A stretch of 64,000 nucleotides of DNA from Pelosinus propionicus DSM 13327 (GCF_900114615.1 NZ_FOTS01000014.1:54604-118603); one strand, 5' to 3'. Counted from the stretch's first letter, positions 1 through 9,056 are shown. Notes: a model not told the origin generated them from the letters alone. Program-made: numbers and translations.

Positions 1-1076
1 AAATGTGTCGGAACCTGCCCAATGCTTTGATTCCAGTAGCTTTGACTTGCTTGTGAGCATAAAAAACTTACAAATCTCCATGCCTCCTTTGGGTGTTTAG
101 TTGTTTTGAAAATACCATACCCATTCGTATTTCCACTTTCTTGTATAAATCTACCATCCACTGTTTTAGGCAAAGGTACCGGAGCATATTGCTCTGGTTT
201 TAAGAATTTGTTATGTTGTGAATAGGATCCAATATTATGCTGAACCATAGCCACTGTGCCAGTATCAAAAGCAGCAATCATTTCCTTGTATCCATTCGTT
301 ATATCACTCATTGGAGTGTATTTTTTATAAAGAGACATGTACTTTTTCACAAATTCAATATGTTTAGGATGATTAATTTGACATTTTCCATCTTCATCCC
401 AAAAGTTAGTTAAGCCAGAATAAGCAAACATCATTCTTAGCAATTGTATTGCCGCACCATCTCCACCACGAATCGTAAAACCATACTTCTTTTTATCTTT
501 ATCAGTCATTTTCTCTACTGTAAAAAAAAAATCATTCCAATTTTCAGGAGGCTTTATGCCAGCCTCTTTCAGCCAATCGGTTCTGTACCATAAAATCTCC
601 ATATTCATTGTATTAGGAAGTTGGTATAGTCTTTTATCTAGTACCATATCACGATTCGACTGAATGATTGATGGCGATAACTTATTTTTTTCATCCCATT
701 GATCAAAGAATGTATCCAGATCCAGCAATACATTTTGTGCTGCAAAATCCGCTACCCAGCTGGTTGGTACACCACACACATCAGGAAGATCATTTACAGC
801 AATAGCTGTGTCAATTTTCTGTTTAGCAGATATTTTAGGAAGACCAATATACTCAATATGAATATTGGGATTCTGCTCTTCAAATCTTTTTATTAATACT
901 CGATAGTATGGAGTACGGTCAGTACCAGTATTTTCATCCCAAAATACAATATTTACCTTTTCCCTTACTTCTTCTTGAACCACAATAGCAGTTGCATCCT
1001 TCTGTCCACATCCTGCCAATAACAAACCACTAATTATACATACAAACACTAAGTTTGTCGCTGTTTTTTGGAGCAT
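1..1076 (-). CDS. ABC transporter sugar-binding lipoprotein (3' end outside window)
   Basis: Reverse translation from ATG at 1076 stays open to position 1, so the C-terminus lies outside the window (about 358 residues visible). A strong site GGAGAGAGGTGA precedes the start. The N-terminus is a lipoprotein signal with lipobox LLAGC (Cys23). The body reads as a family-1 extracellular solute-binding protein: NIVFWDENTG strand, then AAFDTGTVAMVQHNIG and the GYGIFKTTKHPKEAWRFV segment typical of carbohydrate-binding components. It would deliver a sugar or oligosaccharide to an ABC permease that must lie further downstream. Because it follows a GPH symporter and GH105 on the same strand, an oligogalacturonide ligand is a reasonable inference, not shown by the sequence. 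Confidence 0.85.
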   Translation of the reverse strand, partial: MLQKTATNLVFVCIISGLLLAGCGQKDATAIVVQEEVREKVNIVFWDENTGTDRTPYYRVLIKRFEEQNPNIHIEYIGLPKISAKQKIDTAIAVNDLPDVCGVPTSWVADFAAQNVLLDLDTFFDQWDEKNKLSPSIIQSNRDMVLDKRLYQLPNTMNMEILWYRTDWLKEAGIKPPENWNDFFFTVEKMTDKDKKKYGFTIRGGDGAAIQLLRMMFAYSGLTNFWDEDGKCQINHPKHIEFVKKYMSLYKKYTPMSDITNGYKEMIAAFDTGTVAMVQHNIGSYSQHNKFLKPEQYAPVPLPKTVDGRFIQESGNTNGYGIFKTTKHPKEAWRFVSFLCSQASQSYWNQSIGQVPTH

Positions 1077-1342
1077 AACAAATGTCACCTCTCTCCATAA
1101 TCACGAAGAATCTTATTATGAACTTATATGCTTTAATAACTACTGATATTCTTTATAAATTGTCAATTTATTCTTTTTTTTTATATTATAGCTTATATTT
1201 TATTTATTCTTTCTTTGATTCTTATAGCAAAATTCTGAATTATTTGGAAAAGATATATACATAGCATAGATGCATTTACATCATATTTTCTAACCAGTAA
1301 ATCGATTTGTTTATCAGACATTTAATTCTTTTAATAAAAATG

Positions 1343-1379
1343 ACATTTGAAACCCTAATGCTATTTAGGTTCTCAAATG
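1343..1379 (-). terminator. Rho-independent terminator
   Basis: On the minus strand an imperfect stem CATTTGAgAaCCTAA / TTAGGgTtTCAAATG with a 6-nt loop is followed by ATTTTTATT. It lies downstream of the symporter gene and the transposase remnant, so it may end the LUD-GH105-symporter transcript before the binding-protein gene. The rest of 1077-1454 is AT-rich and shows no gene. Confidence 0.6.
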
Positions 1380-1454
1380 CATTTTATAGCAACCATAACA
1401 GTCTTTAAATATTACTAATCAATACTAGCAGGCGATTTAGTATTACTTTAAAAC

Positions 1455-2003
1455 TCAATTTTCGCAGATAGAAATAGGTAAATAAACCTTGATGTAATTG
1501 GGCAAGGCATTCATCCATTGTGAAAATTGACATTTAATCATTGTTGCAATACGCTTGTTAGCCTTTTTCGCGACCCCATTAAGAAATTCAAGTAACTGAG
1601 CCAAAGCAACGCCCCTATCTAGTTCGCCAAGCTCATCACACATTGCTAAGGTGATACATCTATCCCATAAATATCTCTCAATTGGTCTTCAATATCACGA
1701 GTAGGCATACACTTTGCATACATACCGATAATTTGCTCTTCGATTGCGTTAGAGGTGCTCTCATGCTTTTTGCTATTGCCAGTATTATTATCATCTTCGT
1801 TATGTTCGTCATAACCTAGATGGTCTGCCATCTCAGCCTCCAGAAATTGTTGCATAGGGTCTTTGAAAAGATCTCTGCATTTGTACGTTTTGCATAAATG
1901 GTCATCTCTTTCGTGGATATTATTACCATTTTAACAAAATCTGAGACGTTCGCTATTGAATTTTGAAGTGCAAAAGTTGAGTCTAAAAGTATCACATGAT
2001 TCA
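1455..2003 (-). pseudogene. Decayed IS256-family (mutator type) transposase remnant
   Basis: The minus-strand stretch 1646-1855 encodes FLEAEMADHLGY followed by EEQIIGMYAKCMPTRDI and IYGIDVSP, which matches the N-terminal part of IS256-family transposases. The normal approx. 40-residue segment between NSKK and HE is missing, a stop follows IDVSP, and the preceding residues (MTIYAKRTNAEIF) are in another frame across a frameshift near 1860. The 1455-1643 piece (VAKKANKRIATMIK) is in a further reading block and its assignment is weak. No terminal inverted repeats were recognised. It cannot encode an active transposase. Confidence 0.6.
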
Positions 2004-3527
2004 TTATACTTTTTCTGTAAAGTGAGTTACAGCACTTACCCCACCATGTACTACATTATTATTTCCCCAACATTCTTTATAATCCCAACCTGTTAATTCT
2101 TTAAATGCAGTTTTTGCTTCTACCGTAGCATCTGTCATAGAGCCACCTTGTTTCAATCTGTTAACTTCATCTACTAATATTTTATGTCTTTCCTTATTTA
2201 ATTTCAATCTTGTTGAAGCAATCCAGGTAACTCCAAGTAGTAAAAATGGAGCACCAATAGTTAAAATGGTAATTCCGAGCACTGCACTCTCCGGCTGCAC
2301 AGTAACACCTGCTTTAAATCCAAACGCCTGTAACACAAAGCCAAGCAATGCTGCTTCAACCGCAGTTGCGACCTTTGAGAGCAAGGAATTCACTCCTGAG
2401 AATAATCCTTCTCTTCTCTGCCCTGTTACAGCTTCATCTACATCTGCGATAAACGCCAATTGAAATACGGGTACATAATCAATGCCCGTTCTTCCTACAG
2501 TATTGATGACTGCAAGAATCGTTAACATAATTACCAAACTGGAGGAAACCCCTAAGGTTAATACATAATATCCAAGTAATGATGCAAAAATGATAACAGT
2601 CGATATTTTGTAAGTAACAGGTCCTCCATATCTATAACAAGTTCCTATAAAAAACAATAACGCGATAGATGAAACAAGGGCCATGACACTTGTTATATTT
2701 GAAGTGGTAACTGTGTCTAACATTAAAACGAAAATAACAAAATACGTAAACACTCCGGTAGTCAGATTTTTAAATATACCACCAACCCCCATTAATACAC
2801 AATGTAGTCTAAAGGTTTTTATTCTCATACTGGAGGCTACATCAGAACAGATCTGAGGTAATATCTGCCAGATACTGCCGATATTACTATTATATTCTAC
2901 CTCTTTGGGATCGCGTTCAAAAGTAAAAGTCCACACTAACAGTAATGCAAAGGCTGTCATGAGTCCATAAATGAGACCCGTTAGCCAAAAGGCTTCTGTA
3001 GAATCTTTCCCATACATTAGAAATAGGCGCCCCGGTATAAAAGATGCAATCATATTGGCAATTGTACCAAAAAATTGTTTTGTTCCTGTTAGCTTGGCTT
3101 TATCACCTGCATCTTGTGTCATCTCAGCAGGCAATGTGGAACAAGGGACGATAACCATAGTAAATATTGCTTCATAGATCAGATTCATAATGAGATAATA
3201 AGTAAAGGATTGACCAGTAATCCATAATAAAGGATATACAATCGCGATAGTTGGTATACCCATGAGAATAAAAAATCTTCGCCGACCAAACTTTCGTCCT
3301 AATCTAGTATTGCGAAAGTTATCAGTTATAAAGCCCATGACAGGGTTAGCAACAGCATCTAATAATCTTGCCACAGTAAAAATAATCCCTGCTTGTACCG
3401 CACTCATATTACACATAGTTGTATAAAAATACATTAGCCATAGCGATATCAGTAATTGAGCTCCACCGCCTAAAAAGTTTACTGAAGCATAGCCAATAAT
3501 ATTTTTTAAAGTTACTTTTCTAGCCAA
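2004..3527 (-). CDS. GPH-family (MelB-like) sugar:cation symporter
   Basis: A 507-residue membrane protein with about 12 hydrophobic segments belonging to the glycoside-pentoside-hexuronide symporter family; the loop GRKFGRRRFFILMGIP after the second to third helix is the family signature. A TTG start at 3527 is chosen because GGAGG lies 8 nt upstream; the longer frame to 3560 has no site. It follows GH105 by 36 bp and LUD by the same operon. In Dickeya a GPH member (TogT) imports oligogalacturonides, so uptake of short or unsaturated pectic oligosaccharides for the cytoplasmic GH105 is the likely role. Substrate is inferred from context. Confidence 0.85.
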   Translation of the reverse strand: MARKVTLKNIIGYASVNFLGGGAQLLISLWLMYFYTTMCNMSAVQAGIIFTVARLLDAVANPVMGFITDNFRNTRLGRKFGRRRFFILMGIPTIAIVYPLLWITGQSFTYYLIMNLIYEAIFTMVIVPCSTLPAEMTQDAGDKAKLTGTKQFFGTIANMIASFIPGRLFLMYGKDSTEAFWLTGLIYGLMTAFALLLVWTFTFERDPKEVEYNSNIGSIWQILPQICSDVASSMRIKTFRLHCVLMGVGGIFKNLTTGVFTYFVIFVLMLDTVTTSNITSVMALVSSIALLFFIGTCYRYGGPVTYKISTVIIFASLLGYYVLTLGVSSSLVIMLTILAVINTVGRTGIDYVPVFQLAFIADVDEAVTGQRREGLFSGVNSLLSKVATAVEAALLGFVLQAFGFKAGVTVQPESAVLGITILTIGAPFLLLGVTWIASTRLKLNKERHKILVDEVNRLKQGGSMTDATVEAKTAFKELTGWDYKECWGNNNVVHGGVSAVTHFTEKV

Positions 3528-3563
3528 AATAGTTCCCTCCAATGTTTTGCTAAAACCCAATTA

Positions 3564-4649
3564 TTATAAAATTTCATTTTCCGCAGATGCCAGTAGGAAT
3601 GGTCCTAAACCTTTTGGCTCATTACTGATGATTGGTTCACTAATATAATAAGCAAACGTTCCATCTCTTTTGTCTTTTCCGCCTAGCCCTGCCACATAAC
3701 AGATCTTGTTTAAATTGATAAGTCCTTCTTTTGTCTCTAAAATAAACTCATCAACTAATCCTTGATAGGCTTGCTTTGCAGTTTCCTTTAAGCTTCCTGG
3801 TAAATATCCATTTCTTACGCCTTTCAATAAAGCATATACAATCATTGCAGATCCTGAAGCTTCTAAATAGTTGCCTTTCCTCTCTCCTGCATCTAAAATT
3901 TGATACCATACGTGACTTGCTTGATCTTGTACCTTCAACAAGGCTTGCATACATTTATTGAATATGCTCACTAACGTTCCCCTATCTTTATTGTTATCTG
4001 GAAAATTTTTCAATGTATCCACTAAAGCCATCACATACCACCCCATAGCCCTTCCCCAGAATTGTGGAGATAGACCTGTTTTCTTGTCTGCCCAAATTTG
4101 TTCTTTTGCTTCATCCCAGGCATGATATAAAAGGCCTGTTTTTTTGTCCTTTAGATTTTTTTCAGCTATGATAAATTGGGTCGAAACATCATTAAACTCT
4201 ATTAGATCTCCAAATTCCTTTATATAGGCGGCATAAAAAGCAGCTCCCATATACAATCCGTCTAACCATATTTGATGAGGGTAGATTTGTTTATGCCAAA
4301 AGGCACCTTCACTCGTACGTGGATGGGTTTCTATTTGTTGTCTTAGCAACAATAATGCTTGCTTATACCTTTCATTGCCAGTTTCTTTATACAAGGTTAT
4401 TAATATTTTCCCATTATTTAAATGATCAATATTATATTCCTCTAATTGATATCCATTAATCGTTCCATCTTCTTGTATAAAGTGATCCATGGTTTCCACT
4501 ATAAAATCAAAATACTTCTTCTCTCCTGTTTTTTGCCAAACTCTTGCAATGCCATCTAAAGTTAAGCCATACTCATATCCCCAGTGATCCACTAAATTCG
4601 TCTTTCTTGCAATTATTGAATCTGCCATCCATTGCGCATAGTTTTTCAC
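3564..4649 (-). CDS. GH105 unsaturated rhamnogalacturonyl/galacturonyl hydrolase
   Basis: 361 residues, close to the 370-residue YteR/YesR enzymes. The segment HKQIYPHQIWLDGLYMGAAF (about residues 124-143) contains the conserved WLDG aspartate that acts as general acid, and WGRAMGWYVMALVDTL is the second family hallmark. There is no signal peptide, so it acts in the cytoplasm on imported oligosaccharides, removing a 4,5-unsaturated uronic acid from the non-reducing end. GTG start with AGAGGTGA upstream. It sits between a LUD protein (47 bp) and a GPH symporter (36 bp). No pectate lyase that would make its substrate is visible in this window. Confidence 0.92.
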   Translation of the reverse strand: MKNYAQWMADSIIARKTNLVDHWGYEYGLTLDGIARVWQKTGEKKYFDFIVETMDHFIQEDGTINGYQLEEYNIDHLNNGKILITLYKETGNERYKQALLLLRQQIETHPRTSEGAFWHKQIYPHQIWLDGLYMGAAFYAAYIKEFGDLIEFNDVSTQFIIAEKNLKDKKTGLLYHAWDEAKEQIWADKKTGLSPQFWGRAMGWYVMALVDTLKNFPDNNKDRGTLVSIFNKCMQALLKVQDQASHVWYQILDAGERKGNYLEASGSAMIVYALLKGVRNGYLPGSLKETAKQAYQGLVDEFILETKEGLINLNKICYVAGLGGKDKRDGTFAYYISEPIISNEPKGLGPFLLASAENEIL

Positions 4650-4696
4650 ATTTTCACCTCTTGTCTTTCTCTTTTACATTAACTAAAAAGTTTTCA

Positions 4697-5338
4697 TTAA
4701 TAGCCAATTTCCTCAGCTATGATGATAATTTTAATTCTTCCTTCAAACTTGATCCCATTATGAATAATTGTAGTAAAATTACATATTCTTTTTTTACAAT
4801 CACAGTCCACGCACGTTCCAGTTTCTGCGCATGGTGTTTCATGTCTTATTCTTCTAGAATTCATCGGTGCTATTTCTTTTATTCTTTTAAAAGCATCCTC
4901 TAAGCAATTTACTATTTTATTAATTCCTGCTACTATGATTACATTCTTAGGACCAAAAATCATTGGTGCTACTCGATTCCCAGTACAATCTGTATTTACT
5001 AGTTCTCCATTTTTAGTAATAGCATTCGTCCCTGTCAGCAAAAAATCAGCAGTAAGAGCTTTTCTATGAATATCCACTATATCTGGATCAAAAGGGAGAT
5101 TTTGATATCTGTCAAAAAACTTATAATTGCCATTTCTCAAGATATCTACCAATCCCATCTCACTTAATGTTACAGACCCTCCTATAGCAACAGTTGATCC
5201 TTCTTCAATCATATTAAAAAGTTTTTTCTTTGCCTCATCTGTATTTTGCACATAGGATGCCTGAAAATATTTCTTATTCAAGATTTCCACCATGTCTCTT
5301 GCTTTGCATAGATTTTTCCACTTTCTTATCTCGTCCAC
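4697..5338 (-). CDS. LUD-domain (LutC/YkgG-like) protein
   Basis: 213 residues with GGSVTLSEMGLVDIL and LLTGTNAITKNGELVNTD, the signature of LUD (DUF162) proteins related to lactate-utilisation subunits LutB/LutC. A Cys cluster near the C-terminus (CAETGTCVDCDCKKRIC, residues about 170-187) could bind metal or an iron-sulfur cluster. GTG start with GGAGGTGG upstream. It is the first gene of an operon with GH105 and the GPH symporter and has its own activator-type promoter. The function of stand-alone LUD proteins is unknown, and its place in a pectin operon is unexplained. Confidence 0.8.
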   Translation of the reverse strand: MDEIRKWKNLCKARDMVEILNKKYFQASYVQNTDEAKKKLFNMIEEGSTVAIGGSVTLSEMGLVDILRNGNYKFFDRYQNLPFDPDIVDIHRKALTADFLLTGTNAITKNGELVNTDCTGNRVAPMIFGPKNVIIVAGINKIVNCLEDAFKRIKEIAPMNSRRIRHETPCAETGTCVDCDCKKRICNFTTIIHNGIKFEGRIKIIIIAEEIGY

Positions 5339-5439
5339 AATGCTCCACCTCCTTATAAAAAACCACTTAAGACAACATTCAAAATCATTAATGAATTAGA
5401 GATAGCAAATAGATATAAATACTTTTTGTTCTTTCTTTT

Positions 5440-5504
5440 ATTATAAAATAAAAATAATTTTCCAAGAATTTGATATATTAAGATAATTATTTACTATTTT
5501 AATA
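5440..5504 (-). promoter_or_regulatory. Promoter A with 21-bp-spaced direct repeat, upstream of LUD operon
   Basis: In plus-strand reading the half-sites are ATATTAAGA (5475-5483) and ATTTTAATA (5496-5504), start to start 21 bp. After 29 nt (5446-5474) comes ATTATA at 5440-5445, i.e. a minus-strand -10 TATAAT. The -35 position (TTCTTG) is poor. The same layout occurs at 7109-7173, 20000-20064 and 29464-29528. It looks like a binding site for an AraC-type activator, with the AraC-type response regulator at 29559-31169 as the candidate. Confidence 0.65.
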
Positions 5505-5538
5505 AGTTTTCTACACTATTTTAAAAGACTTAAAAATT

Positions 5539-5574
5539 AAAGCCCTCTTTGTCAGGAAAGACAAAAAGGACTTT
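5539..5574 (-). terminator. Terminator of the cytoplasmic GH28 gene
   Basis: Minus-strand stem AAAGTCCTTTTTGTC / GACAAAGAGGGCTTT with a TTTCCT loop and a following AATTTTT. It lies about 100 bp downstream of the GH28 stop codon at 5678 and separates this gene from promoter A. Confidence 0.7.
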
Positions 5575-5677
5575 TCTTTCTTGCTAGATAAAGATCTATC
5601 AGCTATATAATAAAGGCTATTTTTGCAGAATCAGAAAATAAGATACTGTCTGATTTTAAGTAAGAATGACTAAAATT

Positions 5678-7075
5678 TTACCTAGTCTGTAAATTGATAC
5701 AAGATAAATAATTCCTTACGCTATCATAATTTTCCCCATTAATATTGACATTTTTAAATACCAATTGTTCAACATTCTTAAAAACAAATGGTATTTCTAC
5801 GTTATGCAATGTACAATTTTTAAATTGTACATTGGTAATGGGGGTACGCTTATATGCACTCATCAAAAAGCCGGTTTTTCCACCATAACTTTCTAAGTTC
5901 TCAACAAAGATATTGCGGATAATGGGCGTATATTCACCAACATCTCCCTCTTCATAATTCATATCCACAATGAGTATTTCTTCTCCGATACTTTTTACAA
6001 CCGTATTTCTAAAGTAAATATTTTCAATGATGCCACCTCGTACAGAGTTAGTTTTAAACCGTAGTGCACGATCTAAATTCAGACTATCCATCACATTATT
6101 GTCTGCAAAAACATTGCGAACACTTCCTGATATTTCACTGCCAATAGTGATTCCACCGTGCCCATCTTTCATATAATTATTTTGGATTACTATATTTTCG
6201 CAGGGAATATTAATCCGCCTGCCATCAGCATTTCTGCCTGATTTAATAGCAATACAATCATCGCCATTATCAAAATAGCAATTTTTGATCACAACATTCT
6301 TACAGGAGTCAGGATCAAAACCGTCAGTATTCGGACCATGTCCAATTATTTTTACTTTATCAATCGTAATATTTTCACAAAGCACAGGAGAAATCTGCCA
6401 CATAGGTGAGTCCTTTATCGTAACACCTTCAATGAGGATATTCTTGCTGTTATAAAATTGAATAAAACTTGGACGCAAATAGTGCCCGCTGCCAAATCTT
6501 CGTTCTTTAACAGATACATTTCGTTCTGCCATCGCAAAAAGTATATCACGATCTTCAGCCTGATGAGGCTGCCCTTCTTGCCAACCATACTCCTTTTTCC
6601 CTTTCCACGGCCACCAATGTTCTTTATCCCCATTACCATCAAGGACACCTTCTCCAGTAATAGCAAGATTCTCAGCTTCGTAAGAATAGATTAGAGGTGA
6701 ATAATTGTACAGTTCGACGCCCTCAAATCGATTTAGCACCATGGGTAAATATTTCTCCAGTTCCTGACTGAATTTTATAATAGCTTCTTTTGATACGTGT
6801 AAATTAATATTGCTCTTAAAATGAATTGGACCTGTAAGATAGATTCCTGCAGGAACGACCACTCGTCCGCCACCAATATTATTAGCTAAAGTAATCACCT
6901 TACGAAAAGCCTCTGTACAATCTGTTACCCCATCTCCAATTGCACCATATTCTGTTATCACAAAATCACGATTAGGGAAAATAGGGGGGATAATTTTACT
7001 TAAAATACTCTGGAGTTGTCGCCATCCTTGCTCCTCTATTTCTGCTCCGTCAACTGGAATTTGTTTAACATTCAT
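5678..7075 (-). CDS. Cytoplasmic GH28 glycosidase (polygalacturonase family)
   Basis: 465 residues forming a parallel beta-helix GH28 enzyme. The catalytic set is intact: NTDGFD (249-254), the Asp pair GDD (271-273), GHG (305-307) and RFK (339-341). There is no signal peptide, unlike the three other GH28 proteins here, so it should hydrolyse imported galacturonan or rhamnogalacturonan oligomers in the cytoplasm, probably from the non-reducing end. Start ATG with AGGTAGAGTT upstream. It is monocistronic: its own promoter B lies 69 bp upstream and a terminator follows. The exact linkage specificity cannot be told from the sequence. Confidence 0.9.
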   Translation of the reverse strand: MNVKQIPVDGAEIEEQGWRQLQSILSKIIPPIFPNRDFVITEYGAIGDGVTDCTEAFRKVITLANNIGGGRVVVPAGIYLTGPIHFKSNINLHVSKEAIIKFSQELEKYLPMVLNRFEGVELYNYSPLIYSYEAENLAITGEGVLDGNGDKEHWWPWKGKKEYGWQEGQPHQAEDRDILFAMAERNVSVKERRFGSGHYLRPSFIQFYNSKNILIEGVTIKDSPMWQISPVLCENITIDKVKIIGHGPNTDGFDPDSCKNVVIKNCYFDNGDDCIAIKSGRNADGRRINIPCENIVIQNNYMKDGHGGITIGSEISGSVRNVFADNNVMDSLNLDRALRFKTNSVRGGIIENIYFRNTVVKSIGEEILIVDMNYEEGDVGEYTPIIRNIFVENLESYGGKTGFLMSAYKRTPITNVQFKNCTLHNVEIPFVFKNVEQLVFKNVNINGENYDSVRNYLSCINLQTR

Positions 7076-7108
7076 AACTCTACCTCCACTATTGCTAAAT
7101 CCAATTTT

Positions 7109-7173
7109 ATTATAATTTACAATGACTTTTGGGAGAATTAATAATATTAAGATAAGTATTTGTTATTTATAGA
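7109..7173 (-). promoter_or_regulatory. Promoter B with 21-bp-spaced direct repeat, upstream of cytoplasmic GH28
   Basis: Half-sites ATATTAAGA (7144-7152) and ATTTATAGA (7165-7173) in plus-strand reading, 21 bp apart, then 29 nt to ATTATA at 7109-7114 (minus-strand TATAAT). Spacing is identical to promoters A, C and D, and both half-sites are identical to those of promoter D. Confidence 0.68.
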
Positions 7174-7261
7174 ATCTTAAGGCGGTCAGGACTCTTAGGT
7201 ATACTAATCAAATCATAACCCCCCCGTTACATAGCATTTTTTTTGTTTCACGCGCTACATT

Positions 7262-7545
7262 ACTCAACAAAAATATGTAATTCGTTCTTGGCAGAATAAT
7301 TGATTGGAACGAACAACATATTTCAAATATCCATATGAAATTCGCAGAATGATTTATACGATGAACTTAATACAAGGATATTGGCAATTGCGAAAGGTGA
7401 CAAAAACGAAAACAGCCCATCCTTCTGACGAGGCTCTGCGTAAGATCCTCTACTTGGCGACAGTTGAGGCTGCCAAGAAATGAACTACGCCAATCAGAAA
7501 TTGGACAGACTGTATTTCAGTAGGTCGATTGGATTCTATTTAGCC
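7262..7545 (+). pseudogene. C-terminal fragment of an IS256-family transposase
   Basis: Plus-strand translation gives SWQNN, stop, then TYFKYPYEIRRMIYTMN and LRKVTKTKTAHPSDEALRKI followed by LYLATVEAAKK, stop, and RNW. This is the conserved C-terminal end of IS256-family transposases (consensus like YPxEIRKxIYTTN and RKVTKTK). Two stops fall at positions where Trp (TGG to TGA) is expected, and no start codon exists. It is in the 600-bp gap between promoter B and the CE12 gene, which otherwise holds no gene. Confidence 0.75.
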
Positions 7546-7683
7546 AAGAACTTGATAGTGTTTCCAAAACCATTTACACAAAATGATTTTATACTCTCTT
7601 GTTATTGTGTTATTCCTTCAATGACCAATTTCACGTCCTTTATAATTAGCTTCTGATGATTGATCTATAAGTGAGCCAACTTC

Positions 7684-8475
7684 TTATTTTAACATTGGTT
7701 TATTAATATATCTTTTTAAATCACAATCAGTTTTTAGCATTTCTTCAATAATAAGTTTTGCTATTTCAATTGCCCCTTTTTCTTGGAAATGAGTATTATC
7801 ATTACTGCCTTGAGGATAATTATAACTATCCCCTGCCTGTAGCTGCATAAATATAATTTTACTTTTTTCTGGACCCAAAGAAGCAATATAATTTCGACTT
7901 GCAGTACTCAAATCGATAACCAGGACGTTTTCTGCAGCCCCAACTTCTTTCATCGCATCAGGATATTTCCCATGACTTGCAATTATTTTTCCATTGGTAT
8001 CAAAATTTCTTCTTTCAACAGGAGTAATCAGAATGGGGATCGCTCCATGTTTTCTTGCACCATTAATATATTGCTTGAGATATTCTTTATATGTTGTGCT
8101 TGGCTCTGTATACAAGCTAAGTACATCCTTCTTTTCATCATTGTGCCCAAATTGAATAAGTAAATAATCCTTGGCTTTTATTTCGCTGAGAATTGTATCT
8201 AGTCTTCCCTCATCAATAAAACTTTTTGTGCTGCGTCCACTAGTCGCATAATTTTTTATAGTTACTTCTTTTGAAAAATATCTATCGATCACTTGTCCCC
8301 AGCCAGCCCTCGGCGCCCGTTCGCTTTTATAATTGCAAACAGTAGAATCACCAGCAAGAAATATGGAAATAGGCACTTTTTCTTTACTTTTCTCACTAGC
8401 AAAAGCCATATTTAAACCAAAAACAGAAAAGCTTATACATACAGCTACACCCCATAATAAAAAACGCTTCAACAT
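7684..8475 (-). CDS. Secreted rhamnogalacturonan acetylesterase (CE12, SGNH hydrolase)
   Basis: 263 residues with a signal peptide (MLKRFLLWGVAVCISFSVFG). SGNH blocks are visible: FLAGDSTV with the nucleophile Ser (about residue 44), SGRSTKSF (block II), QFGHND (block III) and DNTHF with the catalytic Asp and His near residue 229. It removes acetyl groups from rhamnogalacturonan I, exposing the backbone to hydrolases. Start ATG preceded by GGAGGAAAAAT. It is the last gene of a same-strand run that includes ompH, a chemoreceptor and a pectinesterase. A second CE12 domain occurs fused to CE8 at 22906-24705. Confidence 0.9.
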   Translation of the reverse strand: MLKRFLLWGVAVCISFSVFGLNMAFASEKSKEKVPISIFLAGDSTVCNYKSERAPRAGWGQVIDRYFSKEVTIKNYATSGRSTKSFIDEGRLDTILSEIKAKDYLLIQFGHNDEKKDVLSLYTEPSTTYKEYLKQYINGARKHGAIPILITPVERRNFDTNGKIIASHGKYPDAMKEVGAAENVLVIDLSTASRNYIASLGPEKSKIIFMQLQAGDSYNYPQGSNDNTHFQEKGAIEIAKLIIEEMLKTDCDLKRYINKPMLK

Positions 8476-8490
8476 ATTTTTCCTCCGTAT

Positions 8491-8952
8491 TTATTTACTC
8501 ATAATTTTCTTTAATACCTCATTGGTAATATCTTGGCCACCGCAAACCACACTGTTTTTTTGCACAACAATCGTTAACCCTTTGGCCTCCATTACTTGCG
8601 TAATTACAACGTTAATCTTTTCCACGATGGGCTTGAGCAATTCTTGTCGTTTCAGCTCTAATTGCTGACTAAGTTGAAGGTTAAGGCTTTGCTTCTCCTG
8701 ATCGTTCAAATTGGCTGCTTTATCCTCAAATTCTTTTTTCATTTCCTCTTGCTCGGCCTTTAGTGCAGCATTCCCCTTCGCTGTATCTGGATGTTGATTA
8801 ATTAAACTTATATAGTCTACCACACCAACTGGTGGAGCTACAGTTGCAGCAGCCCGGGCTATGCCGGGTTGGATTATTATTACACCAAACATTGCGACAA
8901 AAAATAATACGATTAGATTTTTTATCAAACCTTTTTCCTTTTGTTCAAACAT
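8491..8952 (-). CDS. OmpH/Skp-family periplasmic chaperone
   Basis: 153 residues from ATG at 8952, chosen because GGAAGGAAGG lies just upstream; the longer frame to 9012 lacks a site. An N-terminal membrane/signal segment (LIVLFFVAMFGVIII) is followed by VGVVDYISLINQHP, the OmpH beta strand, then a charged coiled coil (about residues 60-110) and a C-terminal strand ending in EVLKKIMSK. Skp-type proteins carry unfolded outer-membrane proteins across the periplasm. Its place 15 bp before a CE12 esterase and downstream of two porins and a TPS system suggests it serves the outer-membrane proteins of this island; a housekeeping copy probably exists elsewhere. Confidence 0.85.
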   Translation of the reverse strand: MFEQKEKGLIKNLIVLFFVAMFGVIIIQPGIARAAATVAPPVGVVDYISLINQHPDTAKGNAALKAEQEEMKKEFEDKAANLNDQEKQSLNLQLSQQLELKRQELLKPIVEKINVVITQVMEAKGLTIVVQKNSVVCGGQDITNEVLKKIMSK

Positions 8953-9056
8953 AATTGACCTTCCTTCCTGCCCTTCGTAGGCATAAAAATTCATATAACT
9001 TCCTGCACTCATAGATCTAATTACTATTTACCAAAATAACTCATCGAATTAAGTTA

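Noticed and set aside
4544..4903. 119-codon plus-strand frame across the GH105/LUD junction
   Set aside because: Overlaps two well-supported minus-strand genes and has no recognisable domain or ribosome site.
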